Positions 27,646 to 42,731 of a stretch of 64,000 bases of DNA are shown in pieces. The stretch's first letter is position 1. The number at the start of each line of letters is the position of its first letter. Below the pieces are notes generated by a model. It was not told where the DNA came from. It saw only the letters and a list, made by a program, of their open reading frames with translations, and searched no databases. The position numbers and the translations under genes were made by a program. Source of the DNA: Acidobacteriota bacterium (GTDB lineage: Bacteria; Acidobacteriota; Vicinamibacteria; Vicinamibacterales; JAFNAJ01); contig JAHDVP010000005.1 of assembly GCA_023384575.1 (NCBI GenBank), positions 1 to 64,000 on the forward strand, in the 5' to 3' direction.

Positions 27646-27677
27646 TTGCATCAATTCATCTATCAATGTAGATTGAT
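27646..27677 (+). promoter_or_regulatory. Promoter with overlapping inverted repeat for the metH operon
   Basis: TTGCAT (27646-27651) and TAGATT (27669-27674) are 17 bp apart and form a sigma-70-like promoter. An exact inverted repeat, ATCAAT-GTAG-ATTGAT (27662-27677), overlaps the -10 box. A related ATCAATT lies just upstream (27650-27656). The start codon at 27676 or 27682 is within a few bases of the likely transcription start, so the mRNA would have little or no leader. The repeat is a good candidate autoregulatory operator for the ArsR-type protein encoded just downstream; this is inference. Confidence 0.55.
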
Positions 27678-28655
27678 GGATATGAAGGAGGTCGCCGCGG
27701 CGTGCCGGCTGCTGGGTGACGAGGCGCGGCTCCGCCTGCTCCGGCTGTTGTCGGTCGAGCGGCTGAACGTGTCGGAGCTCACGGCGATTCTCGGTCTCGC
27801 CCAGTCGGGCGTCTCGCGGCATCTCGGGCTGCTCCGTGACGCGGGCCTCGTCGCGGAGTCGCGAGAAGGAGGCTTCGCGTACTACCGGCTCGCCGGTGAG
27901 GCGAGCGCAGGCCCCCTCTGGGCCGCGCTCGCGCCGGTCGTGGCCGCCGACGGCAGCGCGGCCACGCGCGCGGACCAAGCGAGGCTCAAGGAAGTGCTCC
28001 GGCTGCGCCGGGAGCGGTTCGACGCGCATCGCATCGACGGCGGCCAGCTCGTGCCCGGGCGGAGCTGGGCCGCGTGGGCGAGGGCGCTCGGCCACCTGCT
28101 GCCGCCGCTGCGGGTCGCCGACCTCGGCTGCGGCGAGGGGTACCTGACGGTCGAGGCGGCGCGCTGGGCCGCGGAGGTCGTCGCCGTGGATCGCTCGGCC
28201 GAGGCGCTGCGCGAAGCGCGGGCGCTCGCCGCACGCCGCGGGGCGGGCAACATCGTCTGGAAGCGCGGAGAGATCGAGGATCTGCCCCTTGCGGCCCGGA
28301 GCGTCGACGTGGCTCTGCTCTCGCAGGCCCTGCACCATGCGGAGCGGCCCGAGCGCGCGATTGGCGAGGCGGTGCGCGTGCTGGCCCCCGGCGGCCGCCT
28401 CCTCGTGCTGGAGCTCCGGACGCACGACCAGGCCTGGGTGCGCGAGCGGCTCGGCGACCGCTGGCTGGGCTTCGACGAGGCGACGCTGGCGGGCTGGCTG
28501 GGGGACGCCGGTCTCTCCAACGTGCGCGTCGAGGTCGGTGCCCGCCTGCGCGGCAATCCCTTCACCGTGCTGGTGGCGAGCGGTGGGAAGCCGGCCGTCG
28601 GCCCGCCGCGCACCCGATCCCCGAAGCGACGCGCCTCGATGAGAGAGACCGCAGC

Positions 28656-28659
<4 letters not shown>
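27676..28659 (+). CDS. ArsR-family HTH / SAM-methyltransferase fusion regulator, metH-linked
   Basis: A 327-residue fusion. The N-terminal ArsR-type winged helix (about 1-80; [27 protein letters not shown]) is followed by a linker. A class I methyltransferase-like SAM-binding domain comes next (about 125-300; [36 protein letters not shown]). This architecture is known from SahR-like regulators of methionine and SAM-cycle genes in Proteobacteria, whose signal is S-adenosylhomocysteine. The stop overlaps the metH start (ATGA, 28656-28659), which strongly supports control of metH. Start codons at 27676 and 27682 are both possible. It may retain SAM/SAH binding without methyl transfer. Confidence 0.88.
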
Positions 28660-32357
<3,698 letters not shown>

Positions 32358-32378
32358 TCGAGAGAGCGGAGGGGCGAC

Positions 32379-33461
32379 ATGCGAACGTGGATCGTGACGG
32401 GCGGAGCCGGGTTCATCGGCTCGAACTTCGTGAGACTGGCGGCCGGGCTGCCCGATCGGCGCCTGGTCGTGTTCGACAAGCTGACGTACGCCGGCAGCCT
32501 CGAGAACCTGCGCGGCGTGCTCGACGGCGAGCGGGTGGTGTTCGTCGAGGCCGACATCGCCGACCGGCGGGCCGTCGTCGACGCCTTCGAGACGTACCGG
32601 CCCGAGGCGGTGCTGAACTTCGCCGCCGAGACACACGTCGACCGGTCAATCGACGGGCCGGGCGCGTTCGTCCAGACCAACGTCGTCGGCACCTTCGAGC
32701 TGCTCGACGCCGCCCGCGGCCACTGGGCCGGCCTCCAGGGCGACGCGCGCACCGCGTTCCGGTTCCTTCACGTATCGACCGACGAGGTCTACGGGTCGCT
32801 CGGCCCCGAGGGCGCGTTCAGCGAGGAGACGCCCTACGCACCGAATTCGCCCTACGCCGCCAGCAAGGCCGGCGCCGACCACCTGGTGCGGGCCTGGTTC
32901 CACACCTTCGGCCTGCCCGTCGTCATCACGAACTGCTCGAACAACTACGGCCCGTACCAATTCCCCGAGAAGCTGATTCCCCTGATGATCCTCAACGCCC
33001 TCGAGGCGCGACCGCTGCCGGTCTACGGCGACGGCCTCAACGTGCGCGACTGGCTGCACGTCGACGACCATTGCCGCGGCATCCTGCTGGCCCTCGAGCG
33101 TGGCGCCCCCGGCGAGAAATACAACATCGGCGGCCGGAACGAACGCACCAACCTCGAGGTCGTCGACACCCTCTGCGACGCGCTCGACCGGCTGGCGCCG
33201 GCGGCCGACAACCCCGCCATGGTCGCCGCCGGGCACGCGAGCTACCGCGCCCTCAAGGCCTTCGTCGCCGACCGGCCCGGACACGACCGCCGCTACGCGA
33301 TCGACGCCGAGAAGATCAGGCGCGAGCTCGGGTGGCAGCCCCACCACGACTTCGCCAGCGGCATCGAGCAGACAGTGCGCTGGTACCTCGAACACCGCGA
33401 CTGGTGCCAAGGGGTGCAGGCTGGCAAGTACGAGCGGCAGCGTCTGGGCGTCGCTCGCTGA
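32379..33461 (+). CDS. rfbB: dTDP-glucose 4,6-dehydratase
   Basis: A 360-residue extended SDR with GGAGFIGSNFV, the active-site STDEVYGSLG and YAASKAG (Tyr/Lys), and the RmlB-typical NNYGPYQFPEKLIPLMI. It converts dTDP-glucose to dTDP-4-keto-6-deoxyglucose, the second step of dTDP-rhamnose synthesis. It is 21 bp downstream of metH with its own GGAGGGG ribosome-binding site, so it may be co-transcribed; there is no metabolic link to methionine. Other rml genes are not in this window. Confidence 0.93.
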   Translation: MRTWIVTGGAGFIGSNFVRLAAGLPDRRLVVFDKLTYAGSLENLRGVLDGERVVFVEADIADRRAVVDAFETYRPEAVLNFAAETHVDRSIDGPGAFVQTNVVGTFELLDAARGHWAGLQGDARTAFRFLHVSTDEVYGSLGPEGAFSEETPYAPNSPYAASKAGADHLVRAWFHTFGLPVVITNCSNNYGPYQFPEKLIPLMILNALEARPLPVYGDGLNVRDWLHVDDHCRGILLALERGAPGEKYNIGGRNERTNLEVVDTLCDALDRLAPAADNPAMVAAGHASYRALKAFVADRPGHDRRYAIDAEKIRRELGWQPHHDFASGIEQTVRWYLEHRDWCQGVQAGKYERQRLGVAR

Positions 33462-33510
33462 GACCGCCGCGGTCGGTGCCCTCGGTCCGGATCGAAGACG
33501 ATCGGCTCTG

Positions 33511-33552
33511 ATTCGGACCGGCTTCCATTCGGACACCGGCTCCGATTCGGAC
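33511..33552 (+). repeat. Three direct ATTCGGAC repeats upstream of the ahcY-linked regulator
   Basis: ATTCGGAC occurs at 33511-33518, 33527-33534 and 33545-33552, each preceded by a degenerate CGGCT element, so that the unit repeats every 16-18 bp. It lies just upstream of a TTGACA -35 box. The spacing is close to two helical turns with a slight drift. It may be a binding array for an activator, or residual tandem duplication. Confidence 0.55.
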
Positions 33553-33600
33553 TTGACAGGCGCGGCCAGCCATTGTAACCTTCTATCCGGATTTACGGAT
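33553..33600 (+). promoter_or_regulatory. Promoter and inverted repeat for the ahcY-linked regulator
   Basis: A perfect TTGACA (33553-33558) is followed 17 bp later by TAACCT (33576-33581), a modest -10 match. An inverted repeat ATCCG-GATTTA-CGGAT spans 33585-33600, directly downstream, where the transcription start and leader would be. A repressor bound there would block initiation or early elongation. The repeat differs from the one upstream of the first regulator. The ATG at 33604 would have a leader of about 15 nt or less and no strong Shine-Dalgarno. Confidence 0.55.
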
Positions 33601-33603
33601 TGA

Positions 33604-34554
33604 ATGCTGACCGCCACCCCCTCGAGCTTGCTCGACCAGCTCGTCGTCCTTTCCGACGGCACGCGGAGCCGCCTGCTGGTCCTCCTCGAGCGCCACGAGC
33701 TGACCGTCTCGGAGCTGTGCGACGTGCTGCAACTGCCGCAGTCGACCGTCAGCCGGCACCTGAAGACGCTCGGTGACGGCGGCTGGGTGGCGTCGCGGCG
33801 CGATGGAACGAGCCGGCTCTACTCCGCACCACTCGACGGGCTCGAAGACGACTCGCGGCGCCTGTGGCAGCTCGTTCGGGCGCACGTGGCGTCGACCGCG
33901 GTGGCTGCGCAGGACGATCACCGGTTGAAGGGGGTGCTCGTCCGCCGCCGGACGAAGTCCGAGGAGTTCTTCGCCTCGGCTGCGGGGCAGTGGGATCGGC
34001 TCCGGGCGGAGCTGTTCGGCGCCTCGAGCCACCTGCACGTGCTGCTGGGGCTCGTCGACGAGCAGTGGGTGGTCGGCGACCTCGGGTGCGGCACGGGGCA
34101 GGCAGCCGAGGCCCTGGCGCCGTTTGTCGCACGCGTCGTCGCCATCGATGCGTCGGCCGACATGCTCGAGGCGGCGCGCCTGCGGCTGCGAGACGTGGGG
34201 AACGTGGAGTTCCGGCGCGGCGGGCTCGAGCACCTGCCGCTCTCCGACGCCTCGCTCGATGCCGCGTGCCTGCTCCTCGTCCTCCACCACGTCGCCGAAC
34301 CGGCCCGCGTCCTGTTGGAAGCGGCGCGCGTCGTGAAGCCGGGGGGGCGGGTGCTCGTCGCCGACATGCTCCCGCACGACCACGACGACTACCGTCAGAC
34401 CATGGGGCACGTGTGGCTCGGATTCCCGGAGGCCCAGCTCGCCCGCTGGCTGGCTGCGGCGGGCTTTGCCGAGATCAGGACGGTGAGCCTTCCGCCGACG
34501 CCGGGTGCGAAGGGGCCGGCCTTGTTCGTCGCGGCTGGCCGCCGTGGCGTGTGA
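33604..34554 (+). CDS. ArsR-family HTH / SAM-methyltransferase fusion regulator, ahcY-linked
   Basis: A 316-residue fusion of the same architecture as the regulator at 27676. The ArsR winged helix (about 8-80; VSELCDVLQLPQSTVSRHLK) leads through a linker with many Arg/Lys to a methyltransferase-like domain (about 155-300; VVGDLGCGTGQAAEALAP, DASADMLEAARLRL). Sequence identity to the other fusion is moderate by eye, not near-identical. It is followed by ahcY 104 bp downstream on the same strand. The expected role is SAM/SAH-responsive control of ahcY, by analogy to SahR; the effector is not shown. It has its own promoter and inverted repeat. Confidence 0.87.
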   Translation: MLTATPSSLLDQLVVLSDGTRSRLLVLLERHELTVSELCDVLQLPQSTVSRHLKTLGDGGWVASRRDGTSRLYSAPLDGLEDDSRRLWQLVRAHVASTAVAAQDDHRLKGVLVRRRTKSEEFFASAAGQWDRLRAELFGASSHLHVLLGLVDEQWVVGDLGCGTGQAAEALAPFVARVVAIDASADMLEAARLRLRDVGNVEFRRGGLEHLPLSDASLDAACLLLVLHHVAEPARVLLEAARVVKPGGRVLVADMLPHDHDDYRQTMGHVWLGFPEAQLARWLAAAGFAEIRTVSLPPTPGAKGPALFVAAGRRGV

Positions 34555-34562
34555 GCGCTGAC

Positions 34563-34586
34563 GCGCCGCGACCGCATACGCGGCGC
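34563..34586 (+). promoter_or_regulatory. GC-rich hairpin between the second regulator and ahcY
   Basis: An 8-bp perfect stem (GCGCCGCG/CGCGGCGC) with an 8-nt loop lies immediately after the regulator stop and before ahcY. No T-run follows. It could be a weak terminator, an attenuator, or a processing site that sets the ratio of regulator to AhcY. It does not fit the known SAH-riboswitch consensus. Confidence 0.4.
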
Positions 34587-34658
34587 CGGTGCCGTGTGGA
34601 CCACCAGCGTCGGGGGCTTCCCTCCGGCGGCAGGGATTGACGAAAGGAACGAACGACC

Positions 34659-36185
<1,527 letters not shown>

Positions 36186-36200
36186 TTCGTGGGAGAGGCC

Positions 36201-36224
36201 GCCGCCGGGGGACGCCCCGGCGGC
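36201..36224. terminator. Terminator-like hairpin between ahcY and the convergent ChaN gene
   Basis: A perfect 10-bp stem (GCCGCCGGGG and its complement) closes a GACG tetraloop 16 bp after the ahcY stop. There is no U-tract (the following bases are ACGTTCTCC). The location in a convergent gap supports termination in both directions. Confidence 0.7.
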
Positions 36225-36297
36225 ACGTTCTCCACGCCGCAGGCCGTGGCGCCGATCGAGGCGAACCTGCACACCAGCCGAGTCGGCGGGTCCGGCT

Positions 36298-37530
36298 TCA
36301 GTGCGGAGAGCGCGGCTTCGGCGGAGGGCGCCGGAACACGGCCGTCAGCGTCTGCTCCGCGCCGTCGCGCGTCACCACGAACGTCGCCGAATCTCCCCAC
36401 TGCTTGGCGGCCATCAGGTCGTTCAGCGTCTCTCGATCCCGGACACTTCGGCCGTCCATCGACACCAGGACATCGTTGAGCGCGAAGCCCGCGGCGGCGG
36501 CGACCGACTCGCGCGAGACCTGAATCACCTGACGCCTGCCGTCGTCGAGCGCCCGGGTGGAGATGCCGAGCGTCGGGAAGAGCGTCGCCGGCTCCCCGGG
36601 CACGCCCCAGACGAAGTCGGCATACGAGGCCTGCACCTCGGCGATCGGCGTATCGTCGGACCCCACGATTGGCACGGGGATCATCGTGGCGATGCCGTCG
36701 TCGAGCCAGCGGCGGGCCTGGCGTTCGATCCCGACCCCGTAGGCGACGTGGCCCGAGCCGACCAGGACGACCATGATGCTGCGCTCGTTGCCGTCCCGTT
36801 TGAGGGCCTGCACGGCGTTGTATCCCATGGAGGCGTCCCACGTGGCCTGCGCGCTCAGCATCCCGCGCCATGCCTGCTCCGACAGGCCCCCGTGAATCAT
36901 GTCGCCTTCCTCGAACGATGCCTTGAAGAAGGTCATGTGGTCGTCACTGTCGACGTCGATGTCTGCCGGGACGTGCGCCGCCTGTTCCGGCGTGAGGTTC
37001 GCGAGGCCCTTCATGCGCACCGCGGCGACGACGTCCCGCGGCGAGTTGACCGCGTACATCCGGATACCCTGGTCGCGCGCGTAGAGGAAGATGTCCCGGT
37101 AATAGCGCCAGTGATAGCCCCAGTGCTCGTACCACCGGGCCAGCCTGACGAAGCCCGCCTCGGTCAGCAGCCCGTCGTGCCACTGGTCGAGCGACGCCTG
37201 CTCGGTGGACGGGAACATCTCGAGGCCGATCATGACGTGGCGCCCGGCTTCGTGCAGCGCACGGATGATGCGCAACTGCGCGCGGTGGAACTCGATGCTC
37301 GTGTGCGACTCGCCGGCGAGCAGCAGCCGCGTCGCCGCGAGCCGGGCGGCGACCTCGTCCGGCGTGAGCACGTCGCCCGTGCGCGTGTCGACGATGCCAT
37401 CGAGCACGACGGGGACGGTGCGGTCCCTGCGTGCGGGGTCCCCAATCGGGAGATGGTAGGTACGCACCTGCGCGTCGGCCGCGAGGACCGGGAGCAGGAG
37501 CAGGGCGAGGCACGACACGAATCGGCGCAT
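36298..37530 (-). CDS. ChaN-like (DUF399) exported protein with C-terminal PDZ domain
   Basis: The 410-residue product has a signal peptide (about 1-19) and no lipobox. A ChaN-like domain (about 55-300) follows, with the conserved LLLAGESHTSIEFHRAQL and IGLEMFPSTEQ stretches; this fold binds haem or iron-porphyrin in ChaN. A PDZ domain occupies the last 90 residues (QVIQVSRESVAAAAGFALND through TLTAVFRR). The fusion may present a haem-binding domain together with peptide recognition in the periplasm. The ATG at 37530 begins the signal peptide; the upstream open frame is not supported. It is divergent from the esterase gene. Confidence 0.83.
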   Translation of the reverse strand: MRRFVSCLALLLLPVLAADAQVRTYHLPIGDPARRDRTVPVVLDGIVDTRTGDVLTPDEVAARLAATRLLLAGESHTSIEFHRAQLRIIRALHEAGRHVMIGLEMFPSTEQASLDQWHDGLLTEAGFVRLARWYEHWGYHWRYYRDIFLYARDQGIRMYAVNSPRDVVAAVRMKGLANLTPEQAAHVPADIDVDSDDHMTFFKASFEEGDMIHGGLSEQAWRGMLSAQATWDASMGYNAVQALKRDGNERSIMVVLVGSGHVAYGVGIERQARRWLDDGIATMIPVPIVGSDDTPIAEVQASYADFVWGVPGEPATLFPTLGISTRALDDGRRQVIQVSRESVAAAAGFALNDVLVSMDGRSVRDRETLNDLMAAKQWGDSATFVVTRDGAEQTLTAVFRRPPPKPRSPH

Positions 37531-37703
37531 CAGGCGGACTCCAGGGCGGCATGGTATCACCGACGTGGCTCCCGACCCCGCGGCGCAGCCACGCGCCCGG
37601 GGCCGCCGGACCCGCGTTACCATGCTGCCCATGGAATACGCGCATCCCGGCCGCTGCGCTGTGAAGGTCTCGCGGGTGTGCCGCGGCATGACATAGGACG
37701 ACC

Positions 37704-38585
37704 GTGCCAGCACCGCCAGGCTTCCGCAGGGTCCGCTTCACCGCCGGACGTCGCGCGCCGCTCGGCCACACGCTCACCGGGGATATCCGCCGGCACAGGA
37801 TCTCGGGCGCGGCGGGCACGGGGCGCCCCCGCCAGGTGCTCGTCTACCTGCCGCCCGCCTACGAACAGGAGACGGCTCGCTATCCCGTGCTCTACGTCAA
37901 CGACGGCCAGAACGTCTTCGACGGCGCGACGGCGTTCGTTCCGGGGCAGGAGTGGGAACTCGACGAGACAGCCGAGCGGCTGATCCGGGCGGGCCGGATC
38001 GACCCGCTGATCGTGGTGGCCGTCGACCACGCGGGCGAGTCCCGGTTCGACGAGTTCGGGCCGGTGCGCGACGCCGGGCGGCGGGCCGGCGGCGGGGCCG
38101 ACGCATACGGCCGGTTTCTCGTCGGACGGGTGAAGCGCTTCGTCGATCGCACCTACCGCACGCGCGCCCATCGGGAGCACACCGGCCTCTTGGGGTCGTC
38201 GCTCGGCGGGGTCGTGACGTTGCACCTGGGGTTGACCCGTCCCGATGTCTTCTCACGGCTGGCGGTGATGTCGCCGTCGGTGTGGTGGGGCCAACAGGCC
38301 ATCGTGCGCCAGGTGCGCGCCCTTGCCGAGCGGCCACCGCTCCGCGTGTGGCTCGACATGGGGACGGCCGAGGGCGAGCGGGCGCTCACCGATGCACGCG
38401 CCTTGCGCGATGCGATGCTGGCGAAGGGATGGCGACTCGGTGACGACCTCGCGTACGAGGAAGTCGAGGGTGCGCCGCACACCGAGTCGGCCTGGGCGGC
38501 GCGGGCCGACCGCGTCCTCGAGTTCCTGTTTCCCCCGGTCAGCCCTCGAGCAGCAGATGTCCCGGGTCCTCGAGGAACTCCTTGA
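37704..38585 (+). CDS. Putative esterase of the esterase D / enterochelin-esterase family
   Basis: A 293-residue alpha/beta hydrolase of the D-type esterase family. The nucleophile elbow GSSLGG is present ([16 protein letters not shown]), with the [11 protein letters not shown] block near the N-terminus and a possible catalytic His in [15 protein letters not shown]. It probably cleaves carboxylesters of unknown type. The GTG start at 37704 follows an AGGA. No export signal is seen. Its last 47 bases overlap the 3' end of the sucB-type gene on the opposite strand. Confidence 0.82.
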   Translation: MPAPPGFRRVRFTAGRRAPLGHTLTGDIRRHRISGAAGTGRPRQVLVYLPPAYEQETARYPVLYVNDGQNVFDGATAFVPGQEWELDETAERLIRAGRIDPLIVVAVDHAGESRFDEFGPVRDAGRRAGGGADAYGRFLVGRVKRFVDRTYRTRAHREHTGLLGSSLGGVVTLHLGLTRPDVFSRLAVMSPSVWWGQQAIVRQVRALAERPPLRVWLDMGTAEGERALTDARALRDAMLAKGWRLGDDLAYEEVEGAPHTESAWAARADRVLEFLFPPVSPRAADVPGPRGTP

Positions 38586-39810
38586 CCTTGACGAGGAACT
38601 GCACGGCTTCCATGCCGTCGACGATGCGGTGGTCGTAGGTGAGCGCGACGTACATCATCGGGCGGATCACCACCTGACCGCCGAGCGCGATCGGCCGATC
38701 CTCGATCTTGTGGAGGCCGAGGATGCCGACCTGCGGGGGGTTGAGGATGGGGGTGCTCAGCATCGACCCGAACACGCCGCCGTTGGTGATGGTGAACGTA
38801 CCGCCGCGCAGGTCCTCGAGCGTCAGCGTGCCGTCGCCCGCGCGCCTGGCGAAATCGCGGATGGCCGACTCGATGGCCGCAAACGACAGGTGTTCGGCAT
38901 GACGCAGGACCGGAACGACGAGTCCCTGCGGGGCCCCGACCGCGACGCCGATGTCGTAGTAGTGCTTGAGCACCATCTCGTCGCCCTGGATCTCCGCGTT
39001 GATCCTCGGAAACGCCTTCAGGGCTCCAACCGAGGCCTTCACGAAGAACGACGCGATGCCGAGGCCCACGCCGTGGCGCTTGCGGAACGATTCCTTGCGG
39101 CGCTCGCGGAGGGCCATCACCTCGCTCATGTCGATCTCGTTGAACGTGGTGAGCATCGCCGCCGTGCGCTGGGCCTCGACGAGGTTCCGCGCGATCGTGG
39201 CGCGGCGTTTCGACATCCGGACCCGTTCCTCACGGCGGTCACCGGTGGCGGGCGCCGGTGGGGCAGCGGCCCGCGGTGGGGCCACCTCGTCGGCGCCAGG
39301 GGCCGGCGAGGGTGTGGTCGCTCTTGCGACGAACGACTCGACGTCACGCTTCACGACGCGCCCGGCCTCGCCGCTCGGGGCCACCCGGGAGAGGTCGACG
39401 GCGTGCCGCTCGGCCATCTTGCGCGCCGCCGGCGTCGCGCGATCCTTCGCCGCGAGGGCGGTGTCGGATCGCGACGTCGCAACCGGGGGCGCTCCCGTGT
39501 CGCCGCCCGCAGGGGCGGGAGCGGACGCCGGAGGTTCCGCCCGGGGCGCCGACCGGAGGTGCTCGGCCACCTCGCCAGTCTTGATCACGCCGAGCACCTC
39601 GCCCACCTTGACGTCGTCGCCCTCGGGGCGGGTGATCTCTGCGAGCACGCCGTGCTGTTCGGCGCCGACCTCGAGGTCGATCTTCTCGGTTTCGAGTTCG
39701 ACGAGCGGCTCACCGGCGGCGACGACCTCGCCTGGCTGCTTGAGCCACCGGGCGACACGGGCCTCGACGACGGACTCACCGAGCTGGGGCACGACGATGT
39801 TGGCAGACAC
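38539..39810 (-). CDS. sucB: Dihydrolipoyl succinyltransferase (2-oxoglutarate dehydrogenase E2)
   Basis: A 423-residue E2 with one lipoyl domain (Lys 43 in ETEKIDLEV), a Pro/Ala-rich linker, a peripheral-subunit-binding domain near [20 protein letters not shown], and the catalytic core with YDHRIVDG (His about 394). It carries the succinyl group to CoA. The GTG start at 39810 follows AAGGAG with 7 nt spacing; the longer open frame is not used. It is 23 bp downstream of the E1 gene in one operon. The E3 subunit is not in this window. Confidence 0.95.
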   Translation of the reverse strand: MSANIVVPQLGESVVEARVARWLKQPGEVVAAGEPLVELETEKIDLEVGAEQHGVLAEITRPEGDDVKVGEVLGVIKTGEVAEHLRSAPRAEPPASAPAPAGGDTGAPPVATSRSDTALAAKDRATPAARKMAERHAVDLSRVAPSGEAGRVVKRDVESFVARATTPSPAPGADEVAPPRAAAPPAPATGDRREERVRMSKRRATIARNLVEAQRTAAMLTTFNEIDMSEVMALRERRKESFRKRHGVGLGIASFFVKASVGALKAFPRINAEIQGDEMVLKHYYDIGVAVGAPQGLVVPVLRHAEHLSFAAIESAIRDFARRAGDGTLTLEDLRGGTFTITNGGVFGSMLSTPILNPPQVGILGLHKIEDRPIALGGQVVIRPMMYVALTYDHRIVDGMEAVQFLVKVKEFLEDPGHLLLEG

Positions 39811-39833
39811 GATGGCTCCTTGACGACGACGGC

Positions 39834-42671
39834 CTACGACCTGGCGAACGCGCGGGCAGCCGGCGCCGCGATGGGCGCCGCGGCAAACGCCTCCTCGACG
39901 ATCGCACGCTGGTTCAGGGTGTGCCACGCGGCCGAGCCCTCGGCCGGACTGGCGCTGCGCGGCCGGCCGATGTAACGCGGCCGAGCGCGGTCCGCCGCGA
40001 GGGCGTCGAGCAGCGGCCGGTAGTACTCCCAGGGTCCCATGTTCTCTGGCTCCTCCTGGAGCCAGACGAGGTCGTTCAGCGCCGGGTACCCGTCGAGCAC
40101 GGCTCGCACCTCGTCCCCGGGGAAGGGATACAGTTGCTCGACCCGGACGACGGCCACCGACTGGTTCGACTGCCGCTGCGGCGACGACACCAGATCGACG
40201 TAAACCTTGCCGCTGCACAGGACGACGCGCGTGATGCGGGCGGCCCGCCCCCGGGCCTCGGCGTCGTCGATGACCGGGAGGAAGCGGCCCTCGGCCAGCT
40301 CACGCGGCGCCGATGCGGTCATGGGATGCCGCAGCAGGCTCTTGGGGGTCAGGACGAACAGCGGCAGCGGGTCGGTCTCGAGCAGTCGAGCCTGACGCCG
40401 GAGCAGGTGGAAGAACTGGGCGGCCGTCGTGCAATTGGCGAGGCGCAGGTTGATGTCGGCGGCGGCTTGCAGGAATCGCTCCGGTCGCGCGCTCGAGTGC
40501 TCGGGGCCCTGGCCCTCGTACCCGTGCGGCAGCAGGAACACCAGTGACGGCCTCTGCCCCCACTTGGCGCGTGACGACGTGACGAACTGGTCGATGACGA
40601 CCTGCGCCACGTTGATGAAGTCGCCGTACTGCGCCTCCCAGATCACCAGCCGACACGGCGCCTGGACGTTGTAGCCGAACTCGAAGCCGATGGTGGCGAG
40701 CTCCGTGAGCGGGCTGTTGTGAATCTCGAAGGCCGCCGTCGCCTGCGGGAGAGCCGCGAGCGGGACGTAGCGCTCGCCGGTGTCGGTGTCGAAGAACACG
40801 GCGTGCCGGTGGCTGAAGGTGCCGCGGCCGACGTCCTCGCCCGTGAGCCGGACGCCGATGCCATCGGCGAGAATCGAGGCGTAGGCCAGCTCCTCCGCGC
40901 TCGCCCAATCGACGGTGCGTTCGTCGGTCGAGCCGAATATGCCGCGCCGCCGCTCACGTCCCCGTTCGAGCTTGCGATGGCCCTTGAATCCCTCGGGACG
41001 CGCCAGCAGCGCGTCGTTGAGCGCCCGCAGCGTCTCGAGCGGCACGGCCGTCTCGACCAGTCGCGCCGCTCCGGCGGGGGGCTCCTTCGGCACCGGCTCG
41101 ACCAGGTCGTCGTCGGGACGCAGCGAGGCCAGCGACTCCTCGAGTACCGTCATTCGGCGCTGCACGAGCCGTTCGGGCGTCGCGCGGTCGACGAGGCCGC
41201 GCCGGCAGAGCTCCTCGGCCCACAGTTCGCGCACGCTCGGGTGAGCGGCGACCTTCCTGTACATGACGGGCTGTGTGAAGCTCGGCTCGTCGCCCTCGTT
41301 GTGACCGTGGCGTCGGTACCCGAGCAGATCGATGACGAAGTCTCGCTTGAACCGCGCGCGGTACGCCCACGCCACCCGCGCGGCTTCGATACAGGCCTCA
41401 GGGTCGTCGGCGTTGACGTGCACGATCGGGATCTTGAAGCCACGCGCCATCCCGCTCGCGTACGACAGGCTGTACGACTCCTTCGGCGTGGCGGTGAAGC
41501 CGAGCTGGTTGTTGGCGATGATGTGGATGGTCCCGCCCGTCGTGTACCCGGCCAGGTGCGACAGATTGAGCGTCTCGTACACCACCCCCTGGCCGGGGAA
41601 CGCCGCGTCGCCGTGAATCAGAATCGGCAGGATGCGCCTCGGATCGAACTCGGGCGGCCCGGGGCGGTCGACGCGCGTGCCCGCGGCACGCGCCATGCCC
41701 ACGACGACCGGATTGACGAACTCGAGGTGGCTCGGATTGGGCGCCATCGCGATCACCAGCTCGCTCGCCGCCCCGCCCTTCAATCGCGTCCGCGCGCCCC
41801 AGTGATACTTCACGTCGCCGGCCCACCCGAGGTCGATGCGGTAGGCCGTCCGCTTGCGGACCGGATCCTTGAACTCGGCCAGAATCTGGGCGTAGGGCTT
41901 CTGCAGCACGTGCGCGAGCACGTTCAGCCGGCCTCGATGCGCCATGCCGAGCAGCACGTGCTCGGTGCCAGCGTCGGCCGCGTCGGAGATGACCTCGTCG
42001 AGCACCGGGACCATCACGTCGAGCCCCTCGATCGAGAACCGCGTCTTGCCGGGAAACGCCCGGTGGAGGAACCGTTCGAAGGCCTCGACCTGCGTCACGC
42101 GCTCGAGCAGTTCAATCGCGTCGATGGGATCGGCCGGAGGCCGGAACTGGCCGAACTCGGCCGCGTGCCGCAGCCACTCGCGCTCTTCGGGCACGAAGAT
42201 GGCCGCGTAGTCGTAGCCCGTCGTCGAGCAGTACACGCGGCGGAGCTGCTCGATGGCCTCGAACGCGTTGGCGGACCGGTCCGCCACGGGGCCGCCGACG
42301 AGGCTCGCGGGCAGCTGGCGAAGGTCGTGTTCCGTGAGCCCGTGGGAGGTCACATCGAGCGACGGATCGCCGATCGGCGGCGTTCCGAGCGGGTCGAGCC
42401 GTGCGGCGAGGTGGCCGTAGCGACGGATGCACTCGGCGAGGTTCACCGCCCCGACGATCGCACGGACGTCGGCCGCCGCACCCGCGGCGGGGGGAGCGCC
42501 CGGCGTGGCGGCGACACGAGCCCGCTCGAAGCTCTCGCGCGAGACCGGGTCGACCGACGACGGGTCGACGAGGTACCGCTCGTAGAGCTCCGCGACGTAT
42601 CCCGCGTTGATACCGCCCACGCCCTGCCAGCCGCTCGTCTCGCTCATCACCTGCCCGCCATCGCCGGCCAA
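39834..42671 (-). CDS. sucA: 2-oxoglutarate dehydrogenase E1 component
   Basis: A 945-residue homodimeric E1 with the usual N-terminal [14 protein letters not shown], the TPP-binding phrases [18 protein letters not shown] and [11 protein letters not shown], and the C-terminal transketolase-like domain ([19 protein letters not shown]). It decarboxylates 2-oxoglutarate and passes the succinyl group to E2. The start could be the ATG at 42671 or 42647; the family pattern begins just after the second. It is followed by sucB and preceded by a thioesterase gene on the same strand. Confidence 0.95.
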   Translation of the reverse strand: MAGDGGQVMSETSGWQGVGGINAGYVAELYERYLVDPSSVDPVSRESFERARVAATPGAPPAAGAAADVRAIVGAVNLAECIRRYGHLAARLDPLGTPPIGDPSLDVTSHGLTEHDLRQLPASLVGGPVADRSANAFEAIEQLRRVYCSTTGYDYAAIFVPEEREWLRHAAEFGQFRPPADPIDAIELLERVTQVEAFERFLHRAFPGKTRFSIEGLDVMVPVLDEVISDAADAGTEHVLLGMAHRGRLNVLAHVLQKPYAQILAEFKDPVRKRTAYRIDLGWAGDVKYHWGARTRLKGGAASELVIAMAPNPSHLEFVNPVVVGMARAAGTRVDRPGPPEFDPRRILPILIHGDAAFPGQGVVYETLNLSHLAGYTTGGTIHIIANNQLGFTATPKESYSLSYASGMARGFKIPIVHVNADDPEACIEAARVAWAYRARFKRDFVIDLLGYRRHGHNEGDEPSFTQPVMYRKVAAHPSVRELWAEELCRRGLVDRATPERLVQRRMTVLEESLASLRPDDDLVEPVPKEPPAGAARLVETAVPLETLRALNDALLARPEGFKGHRKLERGRERRRGIFGSTDERTVDWASAEELAYASILADGIGVRLTGEDVGRGTFSHRHAVFFDTDTGERYVPLAALPQATAAFEIHNSPLTELATIGFEFGYNVQAPCRLVIWEAQYGDFINVAQVVIDQFVTSSRAKWGQRPSLVFLLPHGYEGQGPEHSSARPERFLQAAADINLRLANCTTAAQFFHLLRRQARLLETDPLPLFVLTPKSLLRHPMTASAPRELAEGRFLPVIDDAEARGRAARITRVVLCSGKVYVDLVSSPQRQSNQSVAVVRVEQLYPFPGDEVRAVLDGYPALNDLVWLQEEPENMGPWEYYRPLLDALAADRARPRYIGRPRSASPAEGSAAWHTLNQRAIVEEAFAAAPIAAPAARAFARS

Positions 42672-42731
42672 CAGTGGCCAAAGCCTTTCATTCTACCCCG
42701 GGTTCCGAGATGCCGTGGTTGCTGGACCGGG

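Noticed and set aside
34555-34658. SAH riboswitch upstream of ahcY
   Set aside because: The segment contains GAGCGCTG, but the conserved central pairing and the other consensus blocks are missing; the visible hairpin has a different layout.
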